DNA from: Engraulis encrasicolus
Lineage: Eukaryota; Chordata; Actinopteri; Clupeiformes; Engraulidae
Length of the DNA: 64,000 bases
Assembly: GCF_034702125.1 (NCBI RefSeq)
Contig: NC_085878.1
Coordinates: 18,539,557 to 18,603,556, forward strand
Reading direction: 5' to 3'
In this document: one piece after another, positions 42,490-56,556 of the stretch
Numbering within the stretch: the first letter of the stretch is position 1
Layout: each line of letters starts with the position of its first letter
Made by a program: the position numbers and the translations under genes
The notes under the pieces: model-generated
The model's input: the letters and a program-made list of their open reading frames with translations, nothing else
Told to the model about the DNA's origin: nothing
Database searches by the model: none

Positions 42490-45400
42490 GACGAGTGGCT
42501 GGTGCAACAAGTTGAATTGTAAAACAGGGGATATAGGCTATTAATTACCATAAAGACCCTGTGCCACATTGGAAATCAAAAACAAGGGCAAATGAATGAT
42601 AATGAATGGTTTGAATCTAAGGACTCTCTGCTTTAATTTCCATCTGTTAAGTTATCATACTGTAATATACGAGCAAATTGTCATAGGAATCATTTAACAT
42701 GCCTTGCCTTGGGATATAGGATACTAAGAAATCTAAATTAGGCTGAAGAGAATGCAAGAGATGGGTTGTTCTATTCTATAACCAGCAGGTGGAGACAGAT
42801 GCTTTGGTCATCGAGCATTAATTTATCGGGATGACTTTAACAAGTACAAAGCTAGTGAGTGCCAAGCCAGAATGTGTCTTTGACACATCATTAAATATGC
42901 TTATTCATCCTGCACACGGACTGTACTTGATAGGCTTGATAAAAACCCACTTAACTTGAAAGATCATACACTGCCCTGGATCTTATAGTCTAACGTCTCA
43001 CACAGTGCAGTCGAGGTCACCCACAATCAAACTGTCACTGCACCACGTGGATCAGGGCCAGCCGACAGAACTCAAAAGTCAGCGCATATTCCCTCCATGA
43101 CAGACATTTGCTGGTGAGCTGCCAGGATATGACTGCTCTCTTGACGGGATGCTGTTGAATGTTTTGAATGACAAGCGCTATCTAGTCAAGCCTAATGGGA
43201 AAATAATGTCTCTGGTGATACGCAGGCTTCAAGAAAGATAAGAGACTTTTAATAAAATGTGGGCTTTAAGATAGCATATACAAGCTTTACAAACTGGTTT
43301 TAAGTTATTGTTGGTTTTCTCATTTCCAGCTAATATTATGCAAAACGGTGCACAAAAACCTGAAATGGGCACTCGTTTTGAGACATAACAAGGATCCACA
43401 AATGGGGATCCTCATCACTGGAGTGTTCTCCCATAATAGCAGCCTCCATTCGGAGAGGAGATATTCACTGGGTAATTATCCCAACTGGGAGACCATGTAA
43501 TTGTCCTGGTGAATCAAATCAAATTAAATCAAATCACATCACATCCAAAGGACCATTTCTCATGACATGCATGACGCCGCTGGCAATGACCTTCATCTCA
43601 CATTAATCAGCCCTGGTTCTTCATTCTGTACTCAGATAAACACAATTGTCAGAAGTTGTCATCAATATGTTGATGGAAATGTTTACAAAGGAGTGTGTTG
43701 AAGACAATGTTTACATGTCAGAGACATGGCCATCAGGTAAACGTGGGAGCGTGATGTATGAAAACACAACGTTGGTCTGGTAATGCATAATGACAACAAC
43801 AGTGGTTGACAGTGGCAGCATGCACGATTTCAACAATTATTTAATAATGCAATTCTACGTCAGAGCTGATCTCACCACATGGAGATGCAGTAGGCCCATG
43901 ACAAGCACATAGATAATCTTATTCAATTTCAAATCACAGACTTGTTTCTTAAATGCTGTTAGATCGTCCACAAAACAGTTACAGCAAAACCAGTCAAAGG
44001 GAAAAAGAAAAAAAAAACATCTTCAACAATAAATAGCATCATTTTTAATACGAAACCTCCATTTGAACATGTACAGTATTTCATTTTCATATTTGGAACG
44101 CCCTGCCTAAGTACTTTTCCGTGTATGCCATACAGATTTGTTTATGTGTGTCACGGATTAATTAACTATAATCTGGTGTGTATATTGCAATATTTTCCCT
44201 CCACTGAAATTATCCGTAGAAGCGCGCATTTCCAGGAAAATGGCATGATTGCATGCCTTGGATTAGTTTTAATTAAGTATGTTAGTCCTCAGGTACCTTA
44301 CTATCCATCCACCTGAGTTGGATAAGCTGCAGTGGAAATGTCACCCTGTATTTATACAGCAGTAGCTTTCTGTATCCGTCCTAGCAGGGAGCCCGTCTGG
44401 ATGGCTGGGCTGACTGTTTGCAGCCTGCCTTCCCTCCTGTTTCTCCAGTCCATGCACCAATTAGGACTAACAAGAAGGTAAGTGGAGCAGTCCGTGGCAA
44501 AGCCAGAAGTCTCGGGGCCGTTCACTGGAACGAGTAACAAATTGTTACTGTGGACCACCCCTATCTCTGTTAATGGGCTGTAACAACACACTGGCTGATG
44601 TGATCCCTACAACACACAGCAACTTAATGAAAAGCAGTGGTGGACACACACTCTTTATCAAGTGTATGGGTAGCCTTAGTGTTACATTACTGTCTAAAAT
44701 TAGATGTGTGTTAACCAGCCAACCAGCCAATTTCCTACATTTATATTTACATTAAAGTTCAGGCATGAATGTTGCTTCATTCATTGAAGTTATCATATCA
44801 GTAAATTGTAAAAATAGACATATAGAGCAACTTTCACCAATGCTTTGGTTCTGTCATTGGCAGTGGTCCCATATCTAACATTAGAAGCCCTACAAACACT
44901 GCAGACTATAGGCGTCTGTCTGTGTGCTTAACTTGAAATGGAATTCAGTGCTACTTTTCTATTTCTGTAGTATTGATGTTATTTCTGTATCTGACACAGA
45001 CGAGGAAGGGAATTCTAGCTGATGGTCTGTCTGCTAGCCTACCGTACCTCCACAAATACCCCTCCTCCTCCACCGCAAGACACACTCAAAAATCAATGTA
45101 AGAAAGTTATTTAAGGAGGCTACACTACTGCACACTCATGCACACCCATATTTGCTGTAACAAACTAAGACAATCGAAAGACATTGAGTGTTTCGGTAAA
45201 TCTGGTGACTGTTAGACGGTAGACAGACACAACATACATATAGGGTGCCAGTGTTTTTCAGGGCTTTCTATTTCTGCCAAGATGGTGGTGGGAACTGTAT
45301 ATAGCGTATATGTAAATGTACTGTACTATATGGTGGGAACTGGGCAGTCAGCCACGGGGAAAAGAGAAGATAAGTGTTCAAGTTCATGATGGTCATTCCT

Positions 45401-45589
45401 GTAGCACACACAAACACGCACACACACACGCACGCATGCACACACACGCGCGCGCACGCACACACACACAGTATCACTCCAACTCACACATATGAAATCC
45501 TCCCTCTGTCAGTCTCTGGGAAGAAGCAGATGTGATGTGAGCCAGGTGCTGTTGATGACGAGTGTCTTATTGCATAGGCTCCTCCACTG

Positions 45590-45590
<1 letters not shown>
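42490..45590. other. Intergenic low-repeat stretch
   Basis: About 3 kb with almost no repeats apart from a short CA/CG run at 45410-45470. No ORF worth calling. May contain regulatory DNA (see findings). Confidence 0.4.
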
Positions 45591-45593
<3 letters not shown>

Positions 45594-45642
<49 letters not shown>

Positions 45643-45703
45643 CGTGTGTGTGTGTGTGTGTGTGCCTGCCTGCCTGCCTGCCTGCCTGCCTGCGTGCCTG
45701 CGT
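45594..45703. repeat. (TG)n then (CCTG)n microsatellite
   Basis: TG run followed by about eight CCTG units, directly left of the element at 45713. Confidence 0.93.
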
Positions 45704-45712
45704 TTACAGTAT

Positions 45713-46909
45713 TATATCCCCGAAACGCGGAGCGTAGGGTCTTTCGTGTTAACGCGATAACTTTTGAACGGATGTTTGGATTTGTCCCAGATTTTTTGGG
45801 TGAATGCTCTAGGGCAGGTTCATGAACTGATTCGAGTTTGGAGGTCAAGACTTTCAAGATGGCTGAATTCATGATGGCCGAATATTTGCTTGGCCCATAA
45901 CTTCTGACTGGGTAGATGGATTTCTCCCAGATTTGGTGTGTTAATGCTCTAGGGTAGGTTCATGAACTTATTCGAGTTTGGAGGCCAACACTTTCAAGAT
46001 GGCTGAATTCAACATGGCCGAATTCTTGTTTGGCTCATAACTTCTGACCAGTGAGATGGATTTCTCCCAGATTTGGTGTGTTAATGCTCTAGGGTAGGTT
46101 CATGAACTTATTTGAGTTTGGAGGCCAACACTTTCAAGATGGCTGAATTCAAGATGGCCGAATTTTTGTTTAGCTCATAACTTCTGACCAGTCGGATGGA
46201 TTTGTCCCAGATTTGGTGTGTTAATGCTCTAGGGTAGGTTCATGAACTGATTTGAGTTTGGAGGTCAACAGTTTCAAAATGGCGGAATTTTTATTTGGCC
46301 CATAACTTCTGACTGGGTGGATTGATTTGCCCGGTACTACCTTATTTTAACAGTTCACCATTTCAGTGAATCTACTGTACCATATTAGGTACAGTGTAAC
46401 AATATTTAGTACCATGTAATACTAGTGTAATACCAGTGTAACAATATGCAATACCAGGTACAGTGTAATAACCAGTGTACAATATTTAATACCATGTAAT
46501 ACTAGTGTAATACCAGTGTAACAATATGCAATACCATGTACAGATGGTCCCCCTACAATGCACACCCTTTACCACTTACACAAAAATACATGATGTAGTA
46601 CAAAATTGGTACATGGTGTTACACTGGTATTACATGGTATTAAATATTGTTACAATGGTTATTACACTGTACCTAATGTGGTATATTCACTGTAATAGTG
46701 AACCATTAAAACAGTGTTACCATTTGCCCCATGTTTTGCTTCATTTTCACAATAGTCATTTGGTTTTAAGCCTATGCACGTCATTGATCTATGTGTAGAT
46801 ATTAAATATATTTCTTTAATATTTTGTATTTATCATATACGTTTATGAAAAGGTGGACGGGAGTGGTAGGAATGATGGGGGACTGGAAGCGTTGCGTTTC
46901 GGGGATATA
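45713..46909. mobile_element. TIR-bounded non-coding element with tandem repeats and an internal hairpin
   Basis: A perfect 16-bp inverted repeat, TATATCCCCGAAACGC, at 45713-45728 and 46894-46909. Inside: four tandem copies of a 140-bp unit (45740-46335), then an AT-rich inverted repeat (about 46343-46720). No transposase. Confidence 0.7.
45740..46335. repeat. 140-bp tandem repeat, about four copies
   Basis: The CCCAGATT motif recurs at 45786, 45926, 46066 and 46206, exactly 140 bp apart; each unit has CTCTAGGG(T/C)AGGTTCATGA and TTCAAGATGGC-type segments. Confidence 0.9.
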
Positions 46910-49900
46910 CCTTAAGCAGTCGAAGGCGACTGCACAGGCAGTCTAGTTTGTATGGTGGATGTGTGTTTGTAAGGGTGATGAGCTGTGTCAGTGTGCGTTT
47001 GTAAAGTTGGTCTCTAACCTGTGTACGGATGAAACAGGCCACACTCTATGTCATACATAAAATGGTTCTCACACATGAAAACTTTCAATAGTCTTAACTC
47101 CAAAGCATGGTCCACTGATTTGAGAACGCCTCTACCTGCCATTCCTCCCCAACTCTTAAATGAGTGCATTTGTTCCAGGAAAGGCGTAAAGGGGTGGGTC
47201 TCGCTCTCTCTCCCTCTCTCCTCTCAGCAGCACTCTCCTCTCCTCTCCTCTTGCACCATTTATCTCCTCTTTTCCCTCTGCAAATTAGATCAGCGCCTGA
47301 CAGTGCTATTCCATATTGCCCATTACCTGCGGTTCAGAGTGTAAATAGGCTCCAGTCATCTTCAATTTCTTCACTCAGCCACACATTATCTCTATCGTGC
47401 AGAAACAAAAACACACACAGCGCTTTATCGTGTGATGTATAAAAGCACAGAAAACTCATGTACTTGTAATGTATTTGCAATTTTGCACATTTTTCTGTAA
47501 TTAGCTGACAATTAGCAGACATATAGATGGCCATTGAAAGAATGCTTCGAGCCCCTAAATGCACGCCGTACCTCCAGTGGCACGCTGAATTAGTCATTGA
47601 AAACTTAATTACCAATACTACAACACTATATGACATAACACAGGGCCTTTAGTAATGCACTACGACTTGGTCATTGCCTTTCTGGTAACAGCAAATTTAT
47701 AGCGCCATGTCTTAACGCGTTAAACCTAATTTCTTAAAGTGCTCTGTGGACATTGTCATTCCTTGCATGTGTTTTGATTGGCAGCCAAACAAAATAAAGC
47801 ACAAAGCACAAATCTAATTAAGGTAGAATAGTTTTTGCAACACTTTAACATGCTGCAAAATCAATCAACAGTCTTTCATTGGTGCCAGAGGGAATAAAGG
47901 AGCCAGCTTTTGCTGATGACATGGCTGGGATTAAAACGAGACTAATTCTTAATCCTACTGAAATACCAATTAATTTAGTCCCCGACAAAGCTTTGAGGGG
48001 GCTGCGTGTGGCTGTTATGAACACATACGTAAATTGCGATTGCTAGACTCACCCAAAACAATGTGTTATTTTTTCGTGTCCATGCACATCCCAAAAAATC
48101 ACTTGACTTGTATGAACTGCAGCCTGTTATATAAATGAGATGATATTGCGTAAAAAAATGTGGAACATGAAACCATTATGAAGTAGACTGTAAGAAATGT
48201 GATTGTCAGATGTTTTTGTGTTTACATAATTCTCATTAAAATAGTCTATTATCTATATCTGTAGAAAAAGGGGAAATGGGTTTTTCACCACAAGCAATTT
48301 TAGTGATGAAAGCGAAGTATATGGTGTGTTGGCTGTGTAATTTTAATCTTGTAAATTCTGTATGCTCTTAATCATCTAGTGATGACTGTGGAGACTACCT
48401 TGAAAAAAACTTTTGTTGTGTTCTGTTGCTGTGAAGATAAGAGTTTCTTTTGTTTACCCACATTATAGCTCCCGGAAAATGCTTTTTGGAGGATTCAAAG
48501 GCATTTTTATTTGACGTGGCAGTATTATTTGACATATTTACATTGCCTCAGCCGTGTTTGCTGTTGTCTTGCTTCACATCTAAATTGATGCCCGCCTGAC
48601 CACTCCCTGGTACCCCGCTGAGCCCCCCCACCCCCCCCTCCCCACACACACACACACTTTGTTTGCTATAGATTATGTCAGTAAAGATTTACAAGATAAG
48701 ATGTTAGGGAAAAGTTGCCAGGCAGCAGGCCTAATAAAACCTTTTTGGTGTCTAATCTAAATACAAAAATTAGTGTCCTCTGATCAGCTTTTCACTTTGA
48801 AGGATAACTGAGCTGTGCACAAAACTAATCAAACAGAAAAGTTCTGACTGTTTTTTTTTTTGTTACATACTGCCCCGCGACATAATGCCCTATGGTTAAT
48901 CATTTATTTGATTGTTTCGCCAGTAAGTCTAGCACTGATTTGTCAGATAGAGAGAGCCATTTGGGTAATTTGAACCAGACGACCCCAGACATCTCTCAAT
49001 CTAAGTTTAAAAGCCTGGGAATCAAATAGATCAGAGATAAAGAAAAGCACACACATTGATAGCGGTGATTGGGTTTTTACTTTGCAGTGATGACTTAATC
49101 AAACTCAGATTTTAATAGACTAAAATGTCCCTTTTCTATCCATTTTCCTTCTGTCCATCTCTCTCTCTCTCTCTCTCTGCTCTATCTGTTTTCATCCCAA
49201 CTGAGTGAGATTAATGTGTCATTTGCAGACATGTGATCTCCTCCAGGTTGCCTGCACATAAAACATTCTTCCCTGCCACACCTCTTTGAGATTTGGTTTC
49301 CTGATTTATTTGGGTAGATAGTAGACCTCCCGAGCCGCCCTTCAGTAAAGGTCCCTAAAGATTGTGCTTCTATTTTTACACTGGCCTATGAGAGATGTTT
49401 AGTCTGGGGCAGTTTACACACCACTGCTAAATGAATTATTTAAAAGCCCGAATCATTCAACCAAAAGACAGGTGTATCTACTCAAGCATGTGCAAGACGG
49501 TTCAGATGTATGAGTTATAATGCTGCATTTATACTATTAAAGCATAGATGGCACCAGTAGGCAGGCAGTAGGCTATATTATTTCCAAATGCCCATCTTTC
49601 ATTGTCCATCATTCTTTGTGATCACGTTGAAAAACATTTGGCAAGGCTGATCTATTTTGGTTGGTGCATGCAAATCTTTGAAAGATTTTCACACTCACCA
49701 GTTTAAGGCATCACACATAGACACATGCACACACACAATCACACGCACACAGACACACCTCAGTGACCAAACAAGTGCTGTCTTGCCCTTCTCATAACAA
49801 AAACAGTCAACACCTATTTGATTTAACAGTCTATCTTATAACCACAGGCTTTAAAATGTGAAACTGCTTTAATTGGGCTACCAGCATCAGCATTTGACAT

Positions 49901-51371
49901 AAATACAGTTGTCAGCCATGGCTCATGAAAAACTAGATATTGCTGTATGACCAACTCCTCAAGAATGCTGGAACAAAAGCACAAAGAGTGTAAAAATATG
50001 ATGTAGCAGTGCTCTGTGTGATAATGGAAGGTGGTGTGATCAATGACATATTGTGCCATAAGCAAGAAAGCAAACACCTTCATACGTCCTTGATGTGAAA
50101 ATGGACAAACAGCGCCTTTCAAGCGATAAGCCATACTGTAGAGGTTAGATTACTCTCCAGATCATGGAATGAAGTGATGCAATAAAACTGGGAATCATGA
50201 ATGCTATGTTACAGCAAAGGTTTTTTTTTTGTTAGAGCAAACCACGGCTGAAAGTGAATGGAGGACAGAGAATGGAGGTCTGCCTATACATACATGTGCA
50301 AGTGGATGCCATTGACAACACAAAGATTGTGAAGGCCATAGAAACAACTTTAATTGAAATTGAATTGCTTTTAAGTATGTTGTATTTAATGTGATGAAAA
50401 AGTAAGGCAGTACTCTCTGATAAGTTAAAAAAAAACAATCCAGTTTTCTTTAACAATTAATTTTGATTTATACCAGTAAAGAGAGCCCCACACCAAATAA
50501 AACCATCCACTAATGGTAATGGAAATGCTCAAAATAAACAGCTGTATCGCTGCCTACAGGGCAGGATTAAAGCGGGTTAATCCTGGACTAAATGGCTATG
50601 TTAATTAGGGGGATGAAGATTCACACACACATCTGCTGCTGGACAAAAAAGACGGGCTGACAACAACCTGTAGCACTCAGCACCATCACCATCCTCCTCC
50701 TCCATTCCCCTCAACCAATTTCTCCAAGCCACTTTCAAACTGCTGTGGTGGTTAAAAGTGACAGACAAATTGAAGTTGTTCTGAAAAACTCTATTTTGTT
50801 CTGTGCTACAGTACATGAGGAAATTGCCCTGTGATTATCAGAAAAGGTACCACGGGTAGGGCCGCTGACAGCTTTGGCGGGACCCAGGACAAAGTCGTCT
50901 GAAAGGGCCCCCCAGCCCAAAACATACAATCTAATGAGGACCCAATTCTGGGGCCCCTCTCTCCCTGGGCCTGGGACAACTGTCCCCTGTGTCCCCCCAC
51001 CTGTCGGCACCCTTGACCACAGGAACTGTATGTGTTTCTATGTCTCAACCATTGGGTGATTATGGGATGGAAGAGTGAATGATGGATAGATTGATTATGG
51101 TTGGTTTCAGAAAGGCATGATACAGCAGACAGCACCCTTATTCAAAAGAAGGCTTTCAGGGCTAGTAAACTAAAGCGACAGAACTGTGAACTGGTTCTGG
51201 CCTTCACCTGCTCTTCACATCTGCCCTTTCTTTAAGACCAAGCCAGTATTACTGTCGTCGATAGGCACAGTAACAGCTTAAGAACAAACAGAAGCCCAAA
51301 AAGCATCATTGAATAAAACATTTTGTGGGCAAAGGGTTTGGAGAGGCACTTCATGAAGTGTACAGTATGTG
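46910..51371. other. Intergenic, mostly unique sequence
   Basis: No gene found. Stretches at about 47500-49450 are free of repeats with long unique AT-moderate sequence; 50855-51010 resembles a degenerate interspersed repeat also seen at 54966-55045 (GACAAAGTCGTCTGAAA). Confidence 0.4.
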
Positions 51372-51379
51372 CTCACATC

Positions 51380-51553
51380 CAGAGGTGTCAATCCCGGGTT
51401 CAGAAAGTAAAAACCCTGCCACAAATTGGATCCAACCATCTCCGAATCACCTGATAATTGAACACTCAAGACCAGCTGCTTATTAGAGTCACCTGTGTTG
51501 GAAGGAAACTGTGGCAGGGTTTTTACTTTCTGGACCAGGAATTGACACCTCTG
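51380..51553. mobile_element. 174-bp hAT MITE
   Basis: Ends CAGAGGTGTCAA / TTGACACCTCTG, inner arms AGAAAGTAAAAACCCTGCCACA paired; CTCACATC repeated exactly at 51372-51379 and 51554-51561. Confidence 0.88.
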
Positions 51554-51561
51554 CTCACATC

Positions 51562-53334
51562 TGATCTGATCTAATGACTAGTACAAAGTGCCATGCGGGT
51601 CAAGCACCATCAGACGAAGAAATTAATGCCACACATATACCAATCTCAAAGTCCCTAAAGTCACACATCAGAGTTTATGGCCACGGCAGTTAATTTTCAG
51701 ATTTTTTGCTCACATCATGAAGCAGATATTATAGCCTACAGTATCTTCCAAACGGCTCTTGAAGGGAGAACTTGGTGTGACCCAAAGCACAGCCATCAGG
51801 TTCTCCCCGTTCCGTTTCCCCGGGTTGGCATTCATTATCCGACTGATTATATCTCATCAGCACGAGAGGCTAAGAGCAGTCTGCTCATCTCCATATTGAG
51901 CGGACGAGACGAGCCACACACACACGCGGCTCCTGTCAGAAACACTGAGAAGAAAAATATTATAATTAGTAGCAGGCTCTTTTCCACATGTAATGTATTC
52001 CGAAAAAAGTAAGACAAATGACAACACATGAGTTTTTTTCCCCCAGAAGTGGAAATGTACTGAAAAAGTACTCCTGTCTCCTGGGTTTGTTAAAATAACA
52101 CAGTATATATCTAAAATGTTTCAATGTTCCATCACACTATCGGTCAAAAGAAGTAGCCTATCAACGTCATCGCTGGCTACAAAGCATCACACTGACAGAA
52201 TGTCGTTATTATTAATCTGACCATGAACTATAAAACATTTAATTTGCTTCAAAATGCTTTATGTCATCAAAATGTTGACTGAGAAGATATGCAATATTGC
52301 TGATAGAGCTATGAAAAAACACACACTTGCAATGTTCCTGTCAGGTATTGGTGACTTAAGCATTTCAGAAAAGTCTACGGCAAGTACAGTAAATGTCAAA
52401 TATGTCCCAGTAATCACCCCTGCATTTTCTTTAATGCATTGCTTCATTACAGACAAACAGCAAGCAAAAACTTTATATAATAGGCCTATAAACTATAATT
52501 TAGGGGTTTGTCTGTCTGTGATGCATGAAGAGGAGTTGCAATAAGCTAGTATCTGCAATCTGCATACTGCGTTTGACAGACAGCAAGAGCCACAGCATGA
52601 CCTTCAGCAACATGACCACATCTCCAGCAGCTGAATGCCCACAGACATCCATGACCTCGGCTCACCAGAGCCTGCACACTGCACCGTGCTTTCACACAGG
52701 GCTGGACTGACCATCTGGCATAGCAGGCATTCCCGGTGGGCCCCGCACCCTTGTGGGCCCCTATTTTCAGAACTGTTTAAAACATTTTTTTTTTAAATCA
52801 AGGGTGCAAGGCTCACCGGTGAGTCAGTTCTGCGCCACTAATTATGAGGGGGCCCTTTGAGTGAAAAGTGCCCGAGCCCTATTTTTTCGCCAGAGTCTGC
52901 ACACAGCACCGTGCTTTCACATGTGACAGAAAAGACCTACTGAACTGTAAACGCCTCCCTGCTTTAAGGGCCACAGTGTGGCTAAGTCATCAGGGGGAAA
53001 TGTCAGTCATCATTTGTCTTACAGCTGCCATTTGCCATCAGTAATTGTAGCTCATGGCCTTCCCCAAGTACCCTTTGCGGTGGATGTATGAAATAAAGCA
53101 TGACACAGACGGCGTCCATAGTTGTGAATCAAGATTCATGGTTCTCTTTCTCCCTGCCCTGTCTAGACTCACTTTTGATCTTAACTTTACTGTAATGTTC
53201 TGGCAGAAATGGATGCCTGGAAGATTATTGAACTAAAAAAAGTTCATTGGGGCTGTTGAAAATAATTCATGAACTGTTTCGTTTTCATGGCCAGGAAAAG
53301 AGGTGAAACTTCGTACCTGACAAGTTTTGGCTTT
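51562..53334. other. Intergenic, no gene seen
   Basis: Contains a GGGCCC-rich degenerate repeat at about 52700-52885; nothing else recognised. Confidence 0.35.
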
Positions 53335-53690
53335 TTTGCCTCTGCAGCCTTCATCAGAGGTGTTGAGAGATGTTGGTGTTACATCGTCTGTGCTGGGTTA
53401 TAGTAGCCTTTGTGTGTTTCGCCATCATCTCACCTGTTATGATACAATATGATGGGATGGGATGGCAGTGTGCCTGGATGGGATTGGGACTGGCCTGGAT
53501 GGGATTTGGGGGATCCTTTGGCTTCTTTGCCTCTGCAGCCTTCATCAGAGGTGTTGAGCGATGTTGGTGTTACATCATCTGTGATGGGTTACAGTATGTG
53601 TGTTTCACCATCTGTTATGATATGATGGGATGGGATGGGGTAGCAGTGTGCCTGGCATGGATATGATTTGGGGGCTCCTTTGCTGGTTGG
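53335..53690. repeat. Tandem duplication, about 187-bp unit
   Basis: CTCTGCAGCCTTCATCAGAG recurs at about 53341 and 53529, followed each time by GATGTTGGTGTTACATC and a GGGATGG run. Confidence 0.8.
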
Positions 53691-53988
53691 GTTTAGTGGT
53701 TTAGTGGGAAACAGGGGGTGGCTCCCCAAGAGAGTATCCCAGGCCAGTTGGTAGACTCCGGTTCACTGTCCTTCCTAATTTCCACCCAGTGGCAATTCTA
53801 CTATGAGTTGTGCCCGGGCAATGCCCCTTCTGGTAACCTGCCCCTTTCGCAATGGTCCCACACCCCGGCAAAAATGCTTATAATGACCGACAACAAAAAT
53901 ACTAATAGTAATTGTATTATCTTGCAGAGTTGTTGGGGGCAGGGTTTTGTGATGGGGGTGAGGTTTTGAGATGGCGTCCGCCCCCTCC

Positions 53989-54122
53989 TGCCCCTGCCCC
54001 TGCCCCTGCCCCTGCCCCTGCCCCTGCCCCTGCCTCTGCCCCTGCCCCTGCCCCTGGCCCTGCCTCTGCCCCTGCCCCTGCCCCTGCCCCTGCCCCTGCC
54101 CCTGCCCCTGCCCCTGCCCCTG
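53989..54122. repeat. (TGCCCC)n hexanucleotide repeat
   Basis: About 22 units with a few TGCCTC and TGGCCC variants; the other strand is (GGGGCA)n. Confidence 0.93.
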
Positions 54123-54803
54123 TTTCTGCCGCCTCTTTGATCACCGGTCGAACTTTATTTGTTGCATCCCAATCCGTGAGGGACTCTACGCAACTTCCAC
54201 ACAACTCCACAGCCAAAATGGAGTAGGAGGAAAATACATAAAACAGGTATTTTTAAAAGCAATCCATATCTTAACCCTGTATGCTAAGAAAACAGACTCC
54301 CAGGAGATTCTATTGCAGTGCTTTTTTATGCTATCTATGACATAACCGCAAAAGGTTAGGGGTGCTTTTATATTATTCCACAGGAGGCAGGCAAAGGTGT
54401 GTCTCAACTTTGTTTGAGGAAATGCAAACCTCTATCTCCCCTGAGCCAGTATAAGACCTTGTAATGATCATTGCTCATCGCTTAGTCAGGTCTGAGGCTG
54501 GGGGAGCACATATGCGATGGTTCAGTGAGCAGGCAATGACTGCAAGGCAGGAACTGCTGCACTGTGAGTGAATCATACGTACCATCCAGTCTGGAGTAAT
54601 CTATTTTGCTTGTTCTCAATGGGATGCAGGAATACACAGAGAGGTTGGTTTGCCCTCTTAATGTCAGTTCACAGGCTGACCCGAACTAACATGTGCAAAC
54701 ACACAGGGGTGCATGCACAGCACACCACACATTTGCACCCACACCATGAACGCTCACATGAAAGCACACACGAACACACGTACACACACGTACACACATG
54801 TAC

Positions 54804-54951
<148 letters not shown>

Positions 54952-55207
54952 AGTCATGGATGGCTTTGTACTGCCCTTGGACAAAGTCGTCTGAAAAGTC
55001 CCCCCACTCATGTAATGGGGAAACAATTCTTGGTCCCCCCTCTGCTGCACACGTGGTGCACAGACAGTGCAGCGGGCGGTTAACCTGTCTGTCGTTGTTC
55101 GCTGTGACAGATAGGCGTGTATGGTTTTGAGGACAGAGTCCTGCAGGCAAAAGGTCTCTGCTGACATGCTGCTTCCCTCCTGAGTGGAGTCAAGAGCCAG
55201 CCTGACA

Positions 55208-55281
55208 CTCATGCATCACCTTGGCTTTCCCATCATGCATCACCGTGGCTATCCCATCATGCATCACCGTGGCTATCCCAG
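55208..55281. repeat. 24-bp minisatellite, three copies
   Basis: CATGCATCACCGTGGCTATC-type units in tandem. Confidence 0.85.
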
Positions 55282-55526
55282 CTCCATCTGCTCTGCTCAA
55301 GGTGAGGACCCACCGGTCATTTGTTTCAGCCCCAAGTGTTACTGCTGCTGGGCTAAATGGCCATAATGGTCCTCCATTGACCGAAAAAGTTAGCCTAGCA
55401 AACGAGATGCCTTTTTGCCTGGCGAGTTGGTCTAGCACTGCACTGTAGGAAATAATACAAAAGGATGCAAAGTCTGGCAATCGCAATACTCTGTGTAACA
55501 TTTTTCTCTATGTTTCACTCTGTGTA

Positions 55527-56522
55527 CACTGTAAAAAATAAAAGCTGGTTTCAACTCACATTTTCAAGGCAACTGTCTGCACTGCGTTTTTAAGTTACAA
55601 GTCTCAACTTATAACTTTAGGCCTAACAGCCAGCAATGCTTTCAAAAGCAAGAGAGCTTTTGTAAGCAAAGATATACAAGAACAGTACGAGAGTCCTGGT
55701 TTAAATACTGGTGCAAATGAACCATGTGACAAGAGTGATCACGCAAGTGGCAGCTGCATTGAATCATGGCATGACAGCCCTTAGTACTCAGGTGAGCAGG
55801 CAGTGATTGGTTGAAATGGGATTGACTGAATGATTGAATGATTGAATGATTGAATGGAAGCAGGTCTTGGTCTTGGAGAAGTTGTGAACTGTTTCATGAA
55901 GATGTCCTGAATTGTTTCATGGATGCAGAGAATATAGCAGATCAAACCATACAGTATGCTCATTACCTGTTTTACCACATTTTACCTTTGCCTGGCCTGT
56001 TTTAACACAGCTGTCACAGGGGAAAATTCTGGATGTTTACATTCTAAAATAAAGCGCCCCTGCAAAACTCCCCAGGTAGCCCTGTTGCAGCAGATTGCCA
56101 CAGCTTAGTTAACACTTAGTTGGCAAAGCCTTGTAAAGTTAGTTCATTCAACTTTGTAATATCAGTACTCCAAAACCTCAAGTTGAAAGTTGAAACGTAT
56201 AACTTAAAATCTCTGTGCAGAAAGTTGCCTTGAAAATTTGAGTTGAAACCAACTTTTATTTCTTACTGTAGATTACTTGACCTTATCCATTCTAGGCATC
56301 CACTACACTTTGTATACAATTTCATTACTTGACTTTATCCATTCTAGGCATCCACTGCAATTTGTATACCATATCAACTCAACATCTTATATAAGATCAA
56401 CTTTTCATCAAAAACATACAAAAGTGAGTTGAAATAACTCACCTTGAGAAAGTAGATGTTGGCATTGCCAATTTTACGGTTGGGGGGCTCAAAAAAAAAA
56501 CCTCAAAAGTTTTTACAGTGTA
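55527..56522. mobile_element. Fold-back MITE, about 1 kb
   Basis: ACACTGTAAAAAATAAAAG at the left; TTTTTACAGTGTAG at the right. An inner pair reads GGTTTCAACTCACATTTTCA against the reverse of TTGAAAATTTGAGTTGAAAC. A shorter reading would end at about 56273. Confidence 0.6.
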
Positions 56523-56556
56523 GTGAGTCATTAGGGGGGCTTAGTATGGTGACAAC

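Noticed and set aside
53912..54345. Ala-Pro and Cys-Pro repeat ORFs
   Set aside because: Produced by the (TGCCCC)n repeat in every frame; no gene context.
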